DNA from: Bacteroidales bacterium
GTDB lineage: Bacteria; Bacteroidota; Bacteroidia; Bacteroidales; UBA12170
Assembly: GCA_016929955.1 (NCBI GenBank)
Contig: JAFGHU010000052.1
Coordinates: 1 to 63,503 of the forward strand
Direction: 5' to 3'
DNA length: 63,503 nucleotides
Below, piece by piece: positions 25,553 to 34,067 of this stretch (position 1 is its first letter; every line of letters begins with the position of its first letter). Position numbers and translations under genes: made by a program. Under the pieces are notes generated by a model. It was not told the origin of the DNA. It was given only the letters and a program-made list of their open reading frames with translations, and ran no database searches.

Positions 25553-27337
25553 CTAATAATGATTTCTTTTCTTATAGGTTGTGTGTAATAGACTATGCGA
25601 TACGTGACTAAGTGGTTCCTTTAAAAATTCCTCATAGATTTGAATGATTTCAGGATTTTCGTGTGATTTCCGAATTGGCATATTCATATCTTCTTCATAA
25701 ATAGCAGCAATTCTTTTCTTACGAATTTCTTCGTTTGTGGGAATGGGTTGTCCACCGCCACCAATACAGCCACCCGGACAAGCCATTACTTCGATAAAAT
25801 GATAGGGCGATTGACCGGCAGCAACCTGATCCATAATTTTACGGGCGTTGATTAAGCCATGTGCAACGGCCACTTTTAATTCCACGCCTTCTAAAAAGCT
25901 CCAGGCTGGCAAGCATCCTTCAATAACTATTGAAGCCTCTTTAATTCCTTCCAATCCCCGAACCGGCATAACGTTTAGATTCTCAAAAGGAATTTCTTTT
26001 CCTGTAACCACTTCATATGCTGTACGTAATGCAGCCTCCATAACTCCTCCGGTAGCGCCAAAAATTACACCGGCACCGGTTGATTTCCCCATTATACTAT
26101 CGTAAACACCATCTTCTAATTCAGCAAAATTTAAACCCGCCTGTTTAATCATCAAACCAAGTTCACGTGTTGTTAATCCGGCATCGATATCTCTAAAACC
26201 GCTATCGTGCATTTCGGGCCTATTGGCTTCAAATTTCTTGGCTGCACAAGGCATAATGGCAACACTTACGATATCCTTTGGATCGATTCCTTTTTTCTGT
26301 GCATAATAGGTTTTCGATAAGGCTCCAAACATTTGTTGAGGCGATTTACACGTTGATAAATGGCCCAAATGATCGGGGAAAATATGTTCGATAAATTTTA
26401 CCCATCCCGGAGAGCAAGAGGTTATCATTGGAAGTTTGATACTATTATCCTTGTCAACCAAGACTTTTTTCAATCGTTGCAACAATTCATTGCCTTCTTC
26501 AACGATGGTTAAATCGGCAGAAAAATCGGTATCCAAAACAGAATCAACACCCAGTCTTTTCATAGCCGTAACCATCTTACCTGTAACTCTGGTTCCAACA
26601 GGATAACCAAGCATTTCACCTATCGCTACACGAACAGAAGGAGCAGTATTCATAACCACATGCTTTTGCTCATTACCAATAGCTTCCCAAACACGATCAA
26701 AATAGCGTCTTTCGGTTAAAGCTCCGGTTGGACAGCGGTTAACGCATTGACCGCAATTGGTACAAATAGCCTCATTTAAAGGAAGTTCCATAAAAGTAGA
26801 TATTTTCATATCTTTTCCTTTACCACTCACCGTAAGTGCATTTACATGTTGTAATTCTGCACAAGTTCTAACACAACGCTGACAACGGACGCATTTGCTA
26901 TCGTCTTTTTCTATCGACCAGGAAGATCGATCGATTTCTATATCCGGTTTTAAGACACTTAAGTATCTATTATTATCGATATTATATTCCGCCGAAAGCG
27001 TTTGCAGCTCACAATTCATACTACGGTAACAGGTGGTGCACTGCGTATTGTGTTCTGAAACCAAAAGTGCCACAATATCTTTTCTAGCATTGCGTACTTT
27101 AGGCGTATTTGTTTTAATCACCATGCCTTCTTCTGCAGGTACTGCGCAAGATGCGGACAAGGTATTTCTTCCTTCTACTTCAACAACACAAACGCGACAA
27201 TTTCCGGCAACACACAAATCTTCGTGATGACAAAGTGTTGGAATATGTACATTCACTTTTTTTGCAGCATCTAAAATGGTTTTCCCCTTTTCAATGGCTA
27301 CTTTTTTATTATCTATGGTTAAATTTATTACTGACAT
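25553..27337 (-). CDS. hydA: NAD-linked [FeFe]-hydrogenase catalytic subunit HydA
   Basis: 594 residues with a full cluster relay. A plant-type [2Fe-2S] domain has C36, C47, C50 and C64; the His-Cys3 [4Fe-4S] site has H96, C100, C103 and C109; two ferredoxin-type clusters have C149/152/155/159 and C192/195/198/202. The H-cluster motifs are L1 TSCSPGW (306-312), L2 MPCAAKKFE (C364) and L3 EVMACPGGCIGGGGQP (C520, C524). L1 has Ser309 where the usual TSCCPxW has Cys. It reversibly makes H2. hydB and hydC lie just upstream, so NADH is the electron partner, perhaps with ferredoxin. Maturases HydE/F/G are not in the window. Confidence 0.95.
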   Translation of the reverse strand: MSVINLTIDNKKVAIEKGKTILDAAKKVNVHIPTLCHHEDLCVAGNCRVCVVEVEGRNTLSASCAVPAEEGMVIKTNTPKVRNARKDIVALLVSEHNTQCTTCYRSMNCELQTLSAEYNIDNNRYLSVLKPDIEIDRSSWSIEKDDSKCVRCQRCVRTCAELQHVNALTVSGKGKDMKISTFMELPLNEAICTNCGQCVNRCPTGALTERRYFDRVWEAIGNEQKHVVMNTAPSVRVAIGEMLGYPVGTRVTGKMVTAMKRLGVDSVLDTDFSADLTIVEEGNELLQRLKKVLVDKDNSIKLPMITSCSPGWVKFIEHIFPDHLGHLSTCKSPQQMFGALSKTYYAQKKGIDPKDIVSVAIMPCAAKKFEANRPEMHDSGFRDIDAGLTTRELGLMIKQAGLNFAELEDGVYDSIMGKSTGAGVIFGATGGVMEAALRTAYEVVTGKEIPFENLNVMPVRGLEGIKEASIVIEGCLPAWSFLEGVELKVAVAHGLINARKIMDQVAAGQSPYHFIEVMACPGGCIGGGGQPIPTNEEIRKKRIAAIYEEDMNMPIRKSHENPEIIQIYEEFLKEPLSHVSHSLLHTTYKKRNHY

Positions 27338-27356
27338 AGCTTTCCTTTCTTTAGTT

Positions 27357-28523
27357 TTAGTAAATCATTTCTTCACGAAAATTCTTCACTATGGAAGAGA
27401 ACGAATTATGAACGGATTGACCTAAACCACATTTCGAGGCTACTTTCATTGTTTCCGTTAACTTTAAAAGCTGATTCAGGTAAGAAATAGGTTTTTCGCC
27501 AAATTTAACAGCTTCAATACCTTTTAAGAGTTGCTGTGTTCCCACTCGACAAGGCGTACACTGTCCGCACGATTCTTCGGCAAAAAATTCTAAATAATCT
27601 TTGAGTACATTATACATCGAGCGCGAAGAATTAAATATCATCATCGATCCACCCGTTGGTACTCCTTCGAATCCTATAATTTTACTGCTAAACTGCTTTC
27701 TGGGAACACAATGTCCGGAGGCACCGCCGATTTGCACTGCTTTCGTATCGCCATTGCCAAATTCTTTTACAAATTCATCAACACCAATTCCGAGTTCCAG
27801 CTCATAAATGCCTGCTTTAGTTGTATCACCCGAAACAGAAAAAACCTTAGAACCCCGAGAATCGTTAGTTCCTAATTTTTTAAAAGGTTCAACACCAATT
27901 CGAATAATCATTGTGCAATAAACCAAAGTTTCTACATTATTAATTATTGTAGGTTTTCCATTGTATCCACTCTTTGTGGGATAAGGAGGTTTGTTTCGGG
28001 GTTCTCCACGCCTACCTTCCATCGATTCGAAAAGCGCGCTTTCTTCGCCGCAAATATAGGCTCCACTTCCAGAGAACATCTTTATATTGAAATCCAAACC
28101 TAATTTTTGAATATTCTTGTTGAACTTATCAATAAGTGGATTTAAATCTTTCAAAAGGAAATTATATTCATTACGCAAATAAATAAAACCCTCTTTAGCC
28201 CCAATGGCATAAGCACATATAGCCATGCCAACTAAAACTTTACTTGGAACAACATCGAGAATTTCGCGGTCTTTAAAAGTCCCCGGCTCTCCCTCATCCG
28301 CATTACAAATCACGTATTTAATATCGCTTTTCTCCTCTTTGGCTAATTTCCATTTTAAACCTGTTGGAAAACCGGCGCCACCTCTACCTTTGAGTCCGGA
28401 ATTAATAATTTGCTCAATTATTTCATCGGGCTTCATAGCCAGCGCTTTTTTAACTACTTCGAGTGGATCGCAATTTGCGCAATCGAAAATGATATCTACT
28501 TTTTTTAACTGTTTTTGATTCAT
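27357..28523 (-). CDS. hydB: NuoF-like HydB subunit, short form
   Basis: 388 residues. The FMN/NADH-binding GRGGAGFPTG lies at 46-55 and NADEGEPGTFKDRE at 74-87. The N3-type [4Fe-4S] ligands are C319, C322, C325 and C365. Characterised bifurcating HydB subunits are near 600 residues, with an N-terminal thioredoxin-like [2Fe-2S] domain and a C-terminal pair of [4Fe-4S] clusters; both are missing, leaving only the NuoF core. Electron transfer to ferredoxin through a C-terminal ferredoxin domain is thus not possible by the usual route. It is 3 nt from hydC and 19 nt from hydA. Confidence 0.93.
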   Translation of the reverse strand: MNQKQLKKVDIIFDCANCDPLEVVKKALAMKPDEIIEQIINSGLKGRGGAGFPTGLKWKLAKEEKSDIKYVICNADEGEPGTFKDREILDVVPSKVLVGMAICAYAIGAKEGFIYLRNEYNFLLKDLNPLIDKFNKNIQKLGLDFNIKMFSGSGAYICGEESALFESMEGRRGEPRNKPPYPTKSGYNGKPTIINNVETLVYCTMIIRIGVEPFKKLGTNDSRGSKVFSVSGDTTKAGIYELELGIGVDEFVKEFGNGDTKAVQIGGASGHCVPRKQFSSKIIGFEGVPTGGSMMIFNSSRSMYNVLKDYLEFFAEESCGQCTPCRVGTQQLLKGIEAVKFGEKPISYLNQLLKLTETMKVASKCGLGQSVHNSFSSIVKNFREEMIY

Positions 28524-28526
28524 AGC

Positions 28527-29006
28527 CTAGTAATTTATAAGGTGTTTAGGATCAATTTCTCGAATAATTTCAACCGCCCGTTCAGGTGTAATTTGCGGAT
28601 AAACAGTATCATTAATAATCATAACCGGACCTTTATGACACCAACCTAAACAATTACTTTCGATTAAAGTGAAATTTTTATCGCGAGTGGTTTCTCCAGA
28701 TTTAATTTTGAGCAACTTTTCGATCGTTTGCACTATTTCTTGTTTGCCGGCCATTTTGCAGCTTATTGTTTTACAAACCCGAATAATATTTTTGCCCATG
28801 GGTTTCGTAAATAAATACGTGTAAAAAGTAGCCGTTCCATATACTTCTGCCGATGAAATGTCTAAGGCTTTGGCTATTTCTACCATCGCGTATTCAGAAA
28901 GGTAGTTTTCTTTAGCCACTACACCCTGCAAAATAGGCAATAAGCTATTGCGGGAATTCCCATGCTTTTTAACAAGTTCATCAACCAAATTTGTTGTTTC
29001 CACCAT
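28527..29006 (-). CDS. hydC: NuoE-like thioredoxin-fold [2Fe-2S] subunit HydC
   Basis: 159 residues, first gene of the hydrogenase operon. The C-terminal thioredoxin-like domain ligates one [2Fe-2S] cluster through C78, C83, C119 and C123 (CKTISC and NCLGWC). The N-terminal helical part LLPILQGVVAKENYLS is typical of NuoE. It passes electrons within the HydABC complex in the cytoplasm. Nothing is odd in length or residues. A promoter box lies 29 nt upstream of the ATG. Confidence 0.93.
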   Translation of the reverse strand: MVETTNLVDELVKKHGNSRNSLLPILQGVVAKENYLSEYAMVEIAKALDISSAEVYGTATFYTYLFTKPMGKNIIRVCKTISCKMAGKQEIVQTIEKLLKIKSGETTRDKNFTLIESNCLGWCHKGPVMIINDTVYPQITPERAVEIIREIDPKHLINY

Positions 29007-29034
29007 GACAATAATTTTATTGTTATTTATTTCA

Positions 29035-29068
29035 CAAAGATATTGTTTTATTGTTATATAATTAACAA
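29035..29068 (-). promoter_or_regulatory. hydC: Promoter of hydC-hydB-hydA
   Basis: On the minus strand TTG (29068-29066), a 23-bp spacer, then TATCTTTG (29042-29035), 28 nt before the hydC ATG. The spacer is at the long end of the accepted range. No redox-regulator site was recognised. Confidence 0.5.
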
Positions 29069-29250
29069 TACTACTTTAGGAAACTAAAATTTAAATCTAT
29101 TCTAAATAAGATTACCTTGTATTTATCTGTTTTTCTGTATTTTACAAAATCTATATTTTCTTATTTAGAAATATAAAGACCATATAAATAGCGATTTCGC
29201 AGCAATTATATGCTTGCTATTAATTTTTGAATATACTTGAAAATAAATGG

Positions 29251-29280
29251 TTTGAATTGTAAAATATCTTTGTAATTTTG
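29251..29280 (+). promoter_or_regulatory. rplM: Distal promoter P1 of rplM-rpsI-rpsB-tsf
   Basis: TTTG (29251-29254), an 18-bp spacer and TAATTTTG (29273-29280): both elements at ideal spacing. It gives a leader of roughly 225 nt before rplM, long enough for autoregulation. Confidence 0.65.
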
Positions 29281-29392
29281 CGCCCGCTAGTACAACAGCA
29301 CCCCTGATTAATTTTAAAGTTAAATTAATTAGTAACAAGAACCTGAGTAATAGGCAAAACAAGCCAATTGAAAGGACAAGAGGACAAGGTAA

Positions 29393-29500
29393 ATGATATG
29401 GTTAAGTTTATCTCGAATTAAGTCGCTGAAAATTTGGTTATTCTTGCTTTTGTTTCTATTTTTGCAGCCCATTTTAGGGATGGTTAGGTTCAACAAGTAA
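29393..29500 (+). CDS. Possible 35-residue membrane leader peptide upstream of rplM
   Basis: An ATG at 29393, preceded by a purine-rich AGGACAAGG, opens a 36-codon frame ending TAA at 29500, 11 nt before rplM. The peptide starts MIWLSLSRIKSLKIW and continues with a strongly hydrophobic Leu/Phe stretch and a basic end (RFNK), like a single-pass micro-protein. T-rich DNA gives such frames by chance, and promoter P2 lies inside it, so this is only a candidate. Confidence 0.25.
   Translation: MIWLSLSRIKSLKIWLFLLLFLFLQPILGMVRFNK
29433..29464 (+). promoter_or_regulatory. rplM: Proximal promoter P2 of rplM-rpsI-rpsB-tsf
   Basis: TTTG (29433-29436), a 20-bp spacer and TATTTTTG (29457-29464), 47 nt before the rplM ATG. 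It is a second complete promoter in tandem with P1. Confidence 0.55.
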
Positions 29501-29511
29501 AATAATTGTAA

Positions 29512-29967
29512 ATGAATACATTAAGTTACAAAACAAAGAGCGCAAATAAGCAAACTGTAGAAAAAGAATGGTTGCTTATTGATGCTGAAAATGAGATTTT
29601 AGGCCGATTGGCTTCTAAGGTTGCGAATATTTTACGCGGCAAAAACAAAGCGTTTTTCACTCCTCACGTTGATTGTGGTGATTATGTAGTGATTATCAAT
29701 GCCGATAAAATTCGTTTGACCGGAAACAAATGGGAACAAAAAACCTATATTCACCACACAGGATATCCTGGTGGACAACGCAGCAAAACTGCCAACGAAG
29801 TTATGGCCAGCAAGCCCTATGCTATGGTAGAAAAAGCGGTAAAAGGTATGCTTCCTAAAAACAGATTAGGCGCTCAGCTATTCCGCAATTTGCATGTATA
29901 TGCAGGAAACGAGCATCCACATGCCGGTCAAAATCCTAAAGCTATTAACTTAAATACAATCAAGTAA
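29512..29967 (+). CDS. rplM: 50S ribosomal protein L13
   Basis: 151 residues matching L13 throughout: WLLIDAENEILGRLASKVA near the N-terminus, GDYVVIINADKIRLTGNK, the signature HTGYPGG and MLPKNRLGAQLFRNLHVYAG. It is an early-assembly protein of the large subunit. It is followed after 2 nt by rpsI, the near-universal partner. Two promoters and a long leader precede it. Confidence 0.98.
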   Translation: MNTLSYKTKSANKQTVEKEWLLIDAENEILGRLASKVANILRGKNKAFFTPHVDCGDYVVIINADKIRLTGNKWEQKTYIHHTGYPGGQRSKTANEVMASKPYAMVEKAVKGMLPKNRLGAQLFRNLHVYAGNEHPHAGQNPKAINLNTIK

Positions 29968-29969
29968 TT

Positions 29970-30356
29970 ATGGAAATCATCAATTCCTTAGGCAGAAGAA
30001 AAAAAGCCATAGCTCGTGTTTATCTAAAAGAGGGTACTGGCCAAATCACTGTTAATAAAAAAGATTTCAAAACGTATTTCCCAACGGGAATTTTGCAATT
30101 TGTTGCACAACAAGCTTTTGAATTATCTGATACTGTTGGAAAATACGATGTTGTTGCCAATTTAGATGGTGGCGGAATCAATGGACAAGCAGAAGCGCTA
30201 CGTTTAGGTATTGCTCGTGCTTTAGTAAAAATTAATCCGGAAAACAAAACAGCTTTAAAGGTAAAAGGTTTAATGACACGTGACCCACGTATGGTTGAAC
30301 GTAAAAAACCTGGTCAACCAAAAGCACGTAAGAAATTCCAGTTCAGCAAGCGTTAA
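29970..30356 (+). CDS. rpsI: 30S ribosomal protein S9
   Basis: 128 residues: SLGRRKKAIARVYLKEGTG at the start, GGGINGQAEALRLGIARAL in the middle and the C-terminal ARKKFQFSKR tail whose final Lys-Arg reaches the ribosomal P site. It is normal in length. It starts 2 nt after rplM; a 103-bp gap then separates it from rpsB, in which I see no clear terminator or strong promoter. Confidence 0.98.
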   Translation: MEIINSLGRRKKAIARVYLKEGTGQITVNKKDFKTYFPTGILQFVAQQAFELSDTVGKYDVVANLDGGGINGQAEALRLGIARALVKINPENKTALKVKGLMTRDPRMVERKKPGQPKARKKFQFSKR

Positions 30357-30459
30357 ACTATTTATAAATAATTGTTTAGTATCTAAATTAGTAAGACTTC
30401 TGCGAAGGCAGAGCTACTTATTAATTGCGTTATTAAAGAATGTAAACAAAAATTAAAAA

Positions 30460-31317
30460 ATGGCAAAATTAGAATTTGATCAATTATTAGATGCCGGTGT
30501 GCATTTTGGTCACTTAAAAAGAAAATGGAATCCCAATATGGCTCCTTACATTTTTATGGAGCGTAACGGTATTCATATTATCGATCTTTACAAAACTCAG
30601 GCAAAACTTGAAGAAGCTGCTAATGCAATAAAACAAATTGCAAAATCAGGCAAGAAAATATTGTTTGTTGCAACAAAAAAACAAGCAAAAGAAATCGTTG
30701 CTGAAAAAATATCAGCAGTAAATATGCCTTATGTAACTGAGCGTTGGCCCGGCGGTATGTTAACCAACTTTGCAACTATACGCAAAGCGGTTAAGAAAAT
30801 GGCTTCTATCGATAAAATGGAAACTACACCACAATACCAAAACCTTTCTAAACGTGAGCGTTTACAAATTTCGCGCGAACGTGCAAAACTAGAAAAAAAC
30901 TTAGGTAGTATTTCTGATTTAAATCGCCTTCCCTCTGCCCTTTTTGTTGTAGATATTATCAAAGAAAAAATTGCTATTGCTGAGGCTCGCAAATTAAATA
31001 TACCAACTTTTGCTATCGTAGATACAAATAGCGATCCTACTTTAGTTGACTTCCCAATTCCTGCCAATGATGATGCTTCTAAATCAATTGCACTAATCGT
31101 AGATGTAATGACAAAAGCCATTGAAGAAGGAATGATGGAAAGAAAACTGACTCGCGACAAAGAAGAGGAAGATACAAAAGAAGAAATGGAAGCTCAAAAA
31201 GCTCGTGCTTTAGCTGAAGATGATGATGACGATATAGAAACTGTAAAACGTCCTCGCAAACGCATCTCTAAGGTTAAAAGTGATGAAGATAAAGCTGAAA
31301 AATTTAAGAAGAAATAA
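30460..31317 (+). CDS. rpsB: 30S ribosomal protein S2
   Basis: 285 residues. LLDAGVHFGHLKRKWNP, ERWPGGMLTNF and FAIVDTNSDP are S2 hallmarks. After about residue 225 comes a charged extension with an acidic run (EDDDDDIETVKRPRK) and a lysine-rich end, which makes it longer than the roughly 240 residues of E. coli S2; such tails are common in Bacteroidetes. It sits 14 nt before tsf, the standard partner. Confidence 0.98.
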   Translation: MAKLEFDQLLDAGVHFGHLKRKWNPNMAPYIFMERNGIHIIDLYKTQAKLEEAANAIKQIAKSGKKILFVATKKQAKEIVAEKISAVNMPYVTERWPGGMLTNFATIRKAVKKMASIDKMETTPQYQNLSKRERLQISRERAKLEKNLGSISDLNRLPSALFVVDIIKEKIAIAEARKLNIPTFAIVDTNSDPTLVDFPIPANDDASKSIALIVDVMTKAIEEGMMERKLTRDKEEEDTKEEMEAQKARALAEDDDDDIETVKRPRKRISKVKSDEDKAEKFKKK

Positions 31318-31331
31318 AAACTGATAGAAAG

Positions 31332-32162
31332 ATGGCAAATATTACTGCTGCTGAAGTAAATAAATTAAGAAAACAAACAGGTGCCGGCATGATGGATTGC
31401 AAAAAAGCACTTGTTGAAAGTGATGGCGATTTTGATAAAGCAATTGATTTATTGCGCAAAAAAGGTCAAAAAGTAGCCGCTAACCGTTCGGACCGCGATG
31501 CTGCAGAAGGTGTAGTTTTAGCTAAAGTAAACGATGAACGCACATTTGGAGCCGCTATTATGATTAATTGCGAAACTGATTTCGTTGCTAAAAACGATGA
31601 CTTTGTTGCCTATGCACAAAGCGTTTTGGATTTAGCAATTGCCAATGGCGCAAAAACCAGCGAAGAAGTTTTAGCATTAAACTTAAACGGCGTTTCAGTT
31701 AAAGATAGTTTGGTTGATCAAATTGGGAAAATCGGTGAAAAAATCGAACTTGGAGGCTATGCTGTTTTAGAAGACGCATCCATGGCTGCATATATTCATC
31801 CGGGAAACCGAATTGCTACATTAGTATCTTTAAATAAAGTGGTTGATGGTATCGAAGAAATCGGAAAAGATATGGCTATGCAAGTTGCAGCTATGAATCC
31901 TATAGCTGTTGATCAATCGCTTGTAGATCAAGCTACTATAGATCACGAATTGGAACTTTTCCGTGATGTTACTCGTCAAGAAGGAAAACCTGAAGCTATG
32001 GTTGAAAAAATTGCCTTGGGTAAATTGAACAAATTCTTTAAAGAAAGCACCTTGTTGAACCAAGATTTCATTAAAGATTCTAAACAAAGCGTGCAGAATC
32101 ACTTGAAAGGTTTCGATAAAGAATTAACCGTTACTAATTTCAAACGTTTTGCTTTGGCATAA
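31332..32162 (+). CDS. tsf: Translation elongation factor Ts
   Basis: 276 residues. The N-terminal UBA-like part LRKQTGAGMMDCKKAL and the dimer/EF-Tu contact regions (INCETDFVAKNDDF, AAYIHPGNRIATLV) are intact. It exchanges GDP for GTP on EF-Tu. It is the last gene of the ribosomal operon, closed by a strong terminator that overlaps the end of the convergent kinase gene. Confidence 0.98.
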   Translation: MANITAAEVNKLRKQTGAGMMDCKKALVESDGDFDKAIDLLRKKGQKVAANRSDRDAAEGVVLAKVNDERTFGAAIMINCETDFVAKNDDFVAYAQSVLDLAIANGAKTSEEVLALNLNGVSVKDSLVDQIGKIGEKIELGGYAVLEDASMAAYIHPGNRIATLVSLNKVVDGIEEIGKDMAMQVAAMNPIAVDQSLVDQATIDHELELFRDVTRQEGKPEAMVEKIALGKLNKFFKESTLLNQDFIKDSKQSVQNHLKGFDKELTVTNFKRFALA

Positions 32163-32187
32163 CACGAACACTAGGTATACTTATAAG

Positions 32188-32224
32188 AAAGCCATTTGTC
32201 AATTTTGACGGATGGCTTTTTTTT
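32188..32224 (+). terminator. Terminator of the ribosomal protein operon
   Basis: AGCCAT (32190-32195) with ATGGCT (32212-32217) plus inner GTCAA/TTGAC, followed by eight T. The T run enters the stop codon of the convergent histidine kinase, so no spare DNA separates the two transcripts. Confidence 0.88.
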
Positions 32225-33941
32225 AGAGTTGAATTTCGATATGCTTTTGGATAACCTCAATCAGTTTAGCAGGAGAAAAGGGTTTGCTAATGTATTCGTT
32301 CATTCCAACGACAAAACATTTTTCAATATCCTCCTTAATCGTATTTGCTGAGAGTGCGATAATCAAAGAAGACTGAGCTTCTTGCTGCTTTTCATAAGCC
32401 CTTATTTTTATGGTTGCATCAAAACCATTCATCACCGGCATTTGAAGATCCATCAAAACGATTTTAAATTTCTCTTGTTGAAAACGTTCTACAGCTTCCA
32501 ATCCGTTTTCTGCTATCTGAACCGGGAAACCTAATTTTTTTAAAGCAAAGAATGCTATTTTCTGATTGATTTTATTGTCTTCAACCAATAAAACCGGAAC
32601 CTGCGAAGGCAATTGGATTTCAGGTTTTTCGATGATCTTTGAAGCCACTTCCAACTCCACACTAAACCAAAATGTACTTCCTTTATATTCAGCACTTTCG
32701 AAACCTATAGCGCCCCCTAAGTAAGAGATGGTTTTTTGTGCCATCGCCAATCCAATGCCCGTACCTTGATACCCTTTTGTGCTCGATGAATCACCCTGAG
32801 TAAAAGTGCTAAACAATTCTGATTGAAGCTCTTTTTTTATGCCCGAACCGGTATCTTTAACCGTAAATTTCAGTACCCGATTTTTTCCTTTAAGCTGTTC
32901 CGACTGAACAAACAGATGGACAAAACCCTTATTTGTAAATTTAATAGCATTACCAACAAGAATAGATAATAACAGCTTTAGTTTTTCCACGTCTCCAATA
33001 AACAGTTCAGGCAAACCTTGAGCAATAAAGATCTGTATATCAATCATTTTTGCTTTAGCTTGATCTAGAAATTTGGTATTTATCTGTTGAACCAACTCGC
33101 GGATATTAAAAATCTCATTGCGTAGCAGCCATTCTCCTTTATCTATAGACTCAAACAATAACATGGAATCAACCATTTCTAACAAAGCAGTTCCCGAATT
33201 ATTGATATTCTCCACCAAATCAATGGCCTGATTATCTTTAAGTAAAGGTTTTAACAAAGCGCCACTACCCAAAATACCATGCAAAGGAGTGCGAATTTCG
33301 TGACTCAAATTTGCGAGGAAGACTTGCTTGCTTTTTACCCCAAGTAGCGCTTTTTCTTTTGCGCTTTCCAGCTCTTGTCTAAACTGCAACCTTTCGCTTA
33401 AATCAAAACAACAAACCATAACGCCTTCTACTTTGCCTTCTGTATCTTTCATAGGATACAAATAGGTATTTAAGAGCAGTTGTTCTTTTTCCTGACCTAA
33501 CAAAATTTCTTTTCCTTGAACCGCTTTCCCCCGATCTATAACTTCTTTTTCTGTTTGCTCCAAAAGCGTTAAATAATTCCCAAGCTCTAAGTTTGCATTA
33601 CTTAAACCCATAATATCCTCAACGGGCAGGTTAGCAAATGCAGCAAAAGACTGATTTGCATAGGTATATTCAAGCTTGTTGTTTTTGAAGTAGATTATAG
33701 CAGGCGACATTGCTAAAAAATCCTGAACTTGTTTTAGTGCAATCTTTAAAGTAGAAAACTGCTGATCACTATCAAGTTTATTTTTTAACCTTTTAATCTC
33801 TTTCTCTTTCAGGTTTAATTCGGCTTGCAACTGCTTAATTTTTGAGGCCGTTTCCTTTTCAATAGCAGAGCGCTTTCTCATTTCCTGAATAGACGAAGTT
33901 GATTCTATATAATCTTCTATATTTTTATTAAGCTCTGGCAT
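32223..33941 (-). CDS. Soluble PAS hybrid histidine kinase
   Basis: 572 residues from the ATG at 33941; a TTG at 33959 is not needed. A coiled coil (about 15-70) leads to a PAS domain (about 72-185), then HisKA with H214 in [12 protein letters not shown], HATPase (GNAIKFT 330-336; GTGIGLAMA about 394-402) and a receiver with D498 in IVLMDLQMPVMNG. No membrane span is present, so it senses a cytoplasmic cue through PAS. No response regulator lies nearby, so output is unknown. It is monocistronic and not related by position to the H-NOX kinase, although the core domains are similar. Confidence 0.92.
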   Translation of the reverse strand: MPELNKNIEDYIESTSSIQEMRKRSAIEKETASKIKQLQAELNLKEKEIKRLKNKLDSDQQFSTLKIALKQVQDFLAMSPAIIYFKNNKLEYTYANQSFAAFANLPVEDIMGLSNANLELGNYLTLLEQTEKEVIDRGKAVQGKEILLGQEKEQLLLNTYLYPMKDTEGKVEGVMVCCFDLSERLQFRQELESAKEKALLGVKSKQVFLANLSHEIRTPLHGILGSGALLKPLLKDNQAIDLVENINNSGTALLEMVDSMLLFESIDKGEWLLRNEIFNIRELVQQINTKFLDQAKAKMIDIQIFIAQGLPELFIGDVEKLKLLLSILVGNAIKFTNKGFVHLFVQSEQLKGKNRVLKFTVKDTGSGIKKELQSELFSTFTQGDSSSTKGYQGTGIGLAMAQKTISYLGGAIGFESAEYKGSTFWFSVELEVASKIIEKPEIQLPSQVPVLLVEDNKINQKIAFFALKKLGFPVQIAENGLEAVERFQQEKFKIVLMDLQMPVMNGFDATIKIRAYEKQQEAQSSLIIALSANTIKEDIEKCFVVGMNEYISKPFSPAKLIEVIQKHIEIQL

Positions 33942-34067
33942 AGTATATAAAACAAGCAAGCAGCAAGAATTAAGCCAAATAGAAGTAAGAATAGAAGAAG
34001 CTATATTTCAGATATTTGTAGATAAAGCAAAAAAAATATTTTCTCAAATAGGGATTTTTTCCAAAAA

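Larger units (their letters stand above)
29007..29511. other. 505-bp region between hydC and rplM
   Basis: This stretch holds the hydC promoter (29035-29068), about 180 bp of very AT-rich DNA in which I see nothing, the two tandem rplM promoters, an AT-only hairpin (ATTAATTT 29307-29314 with AAATTAAT 29322-29329) in the long leader, and a possible 35-codon hydrophobic ORF. No tRNA or known riboswitch was recognised. Confidence 0.6.
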
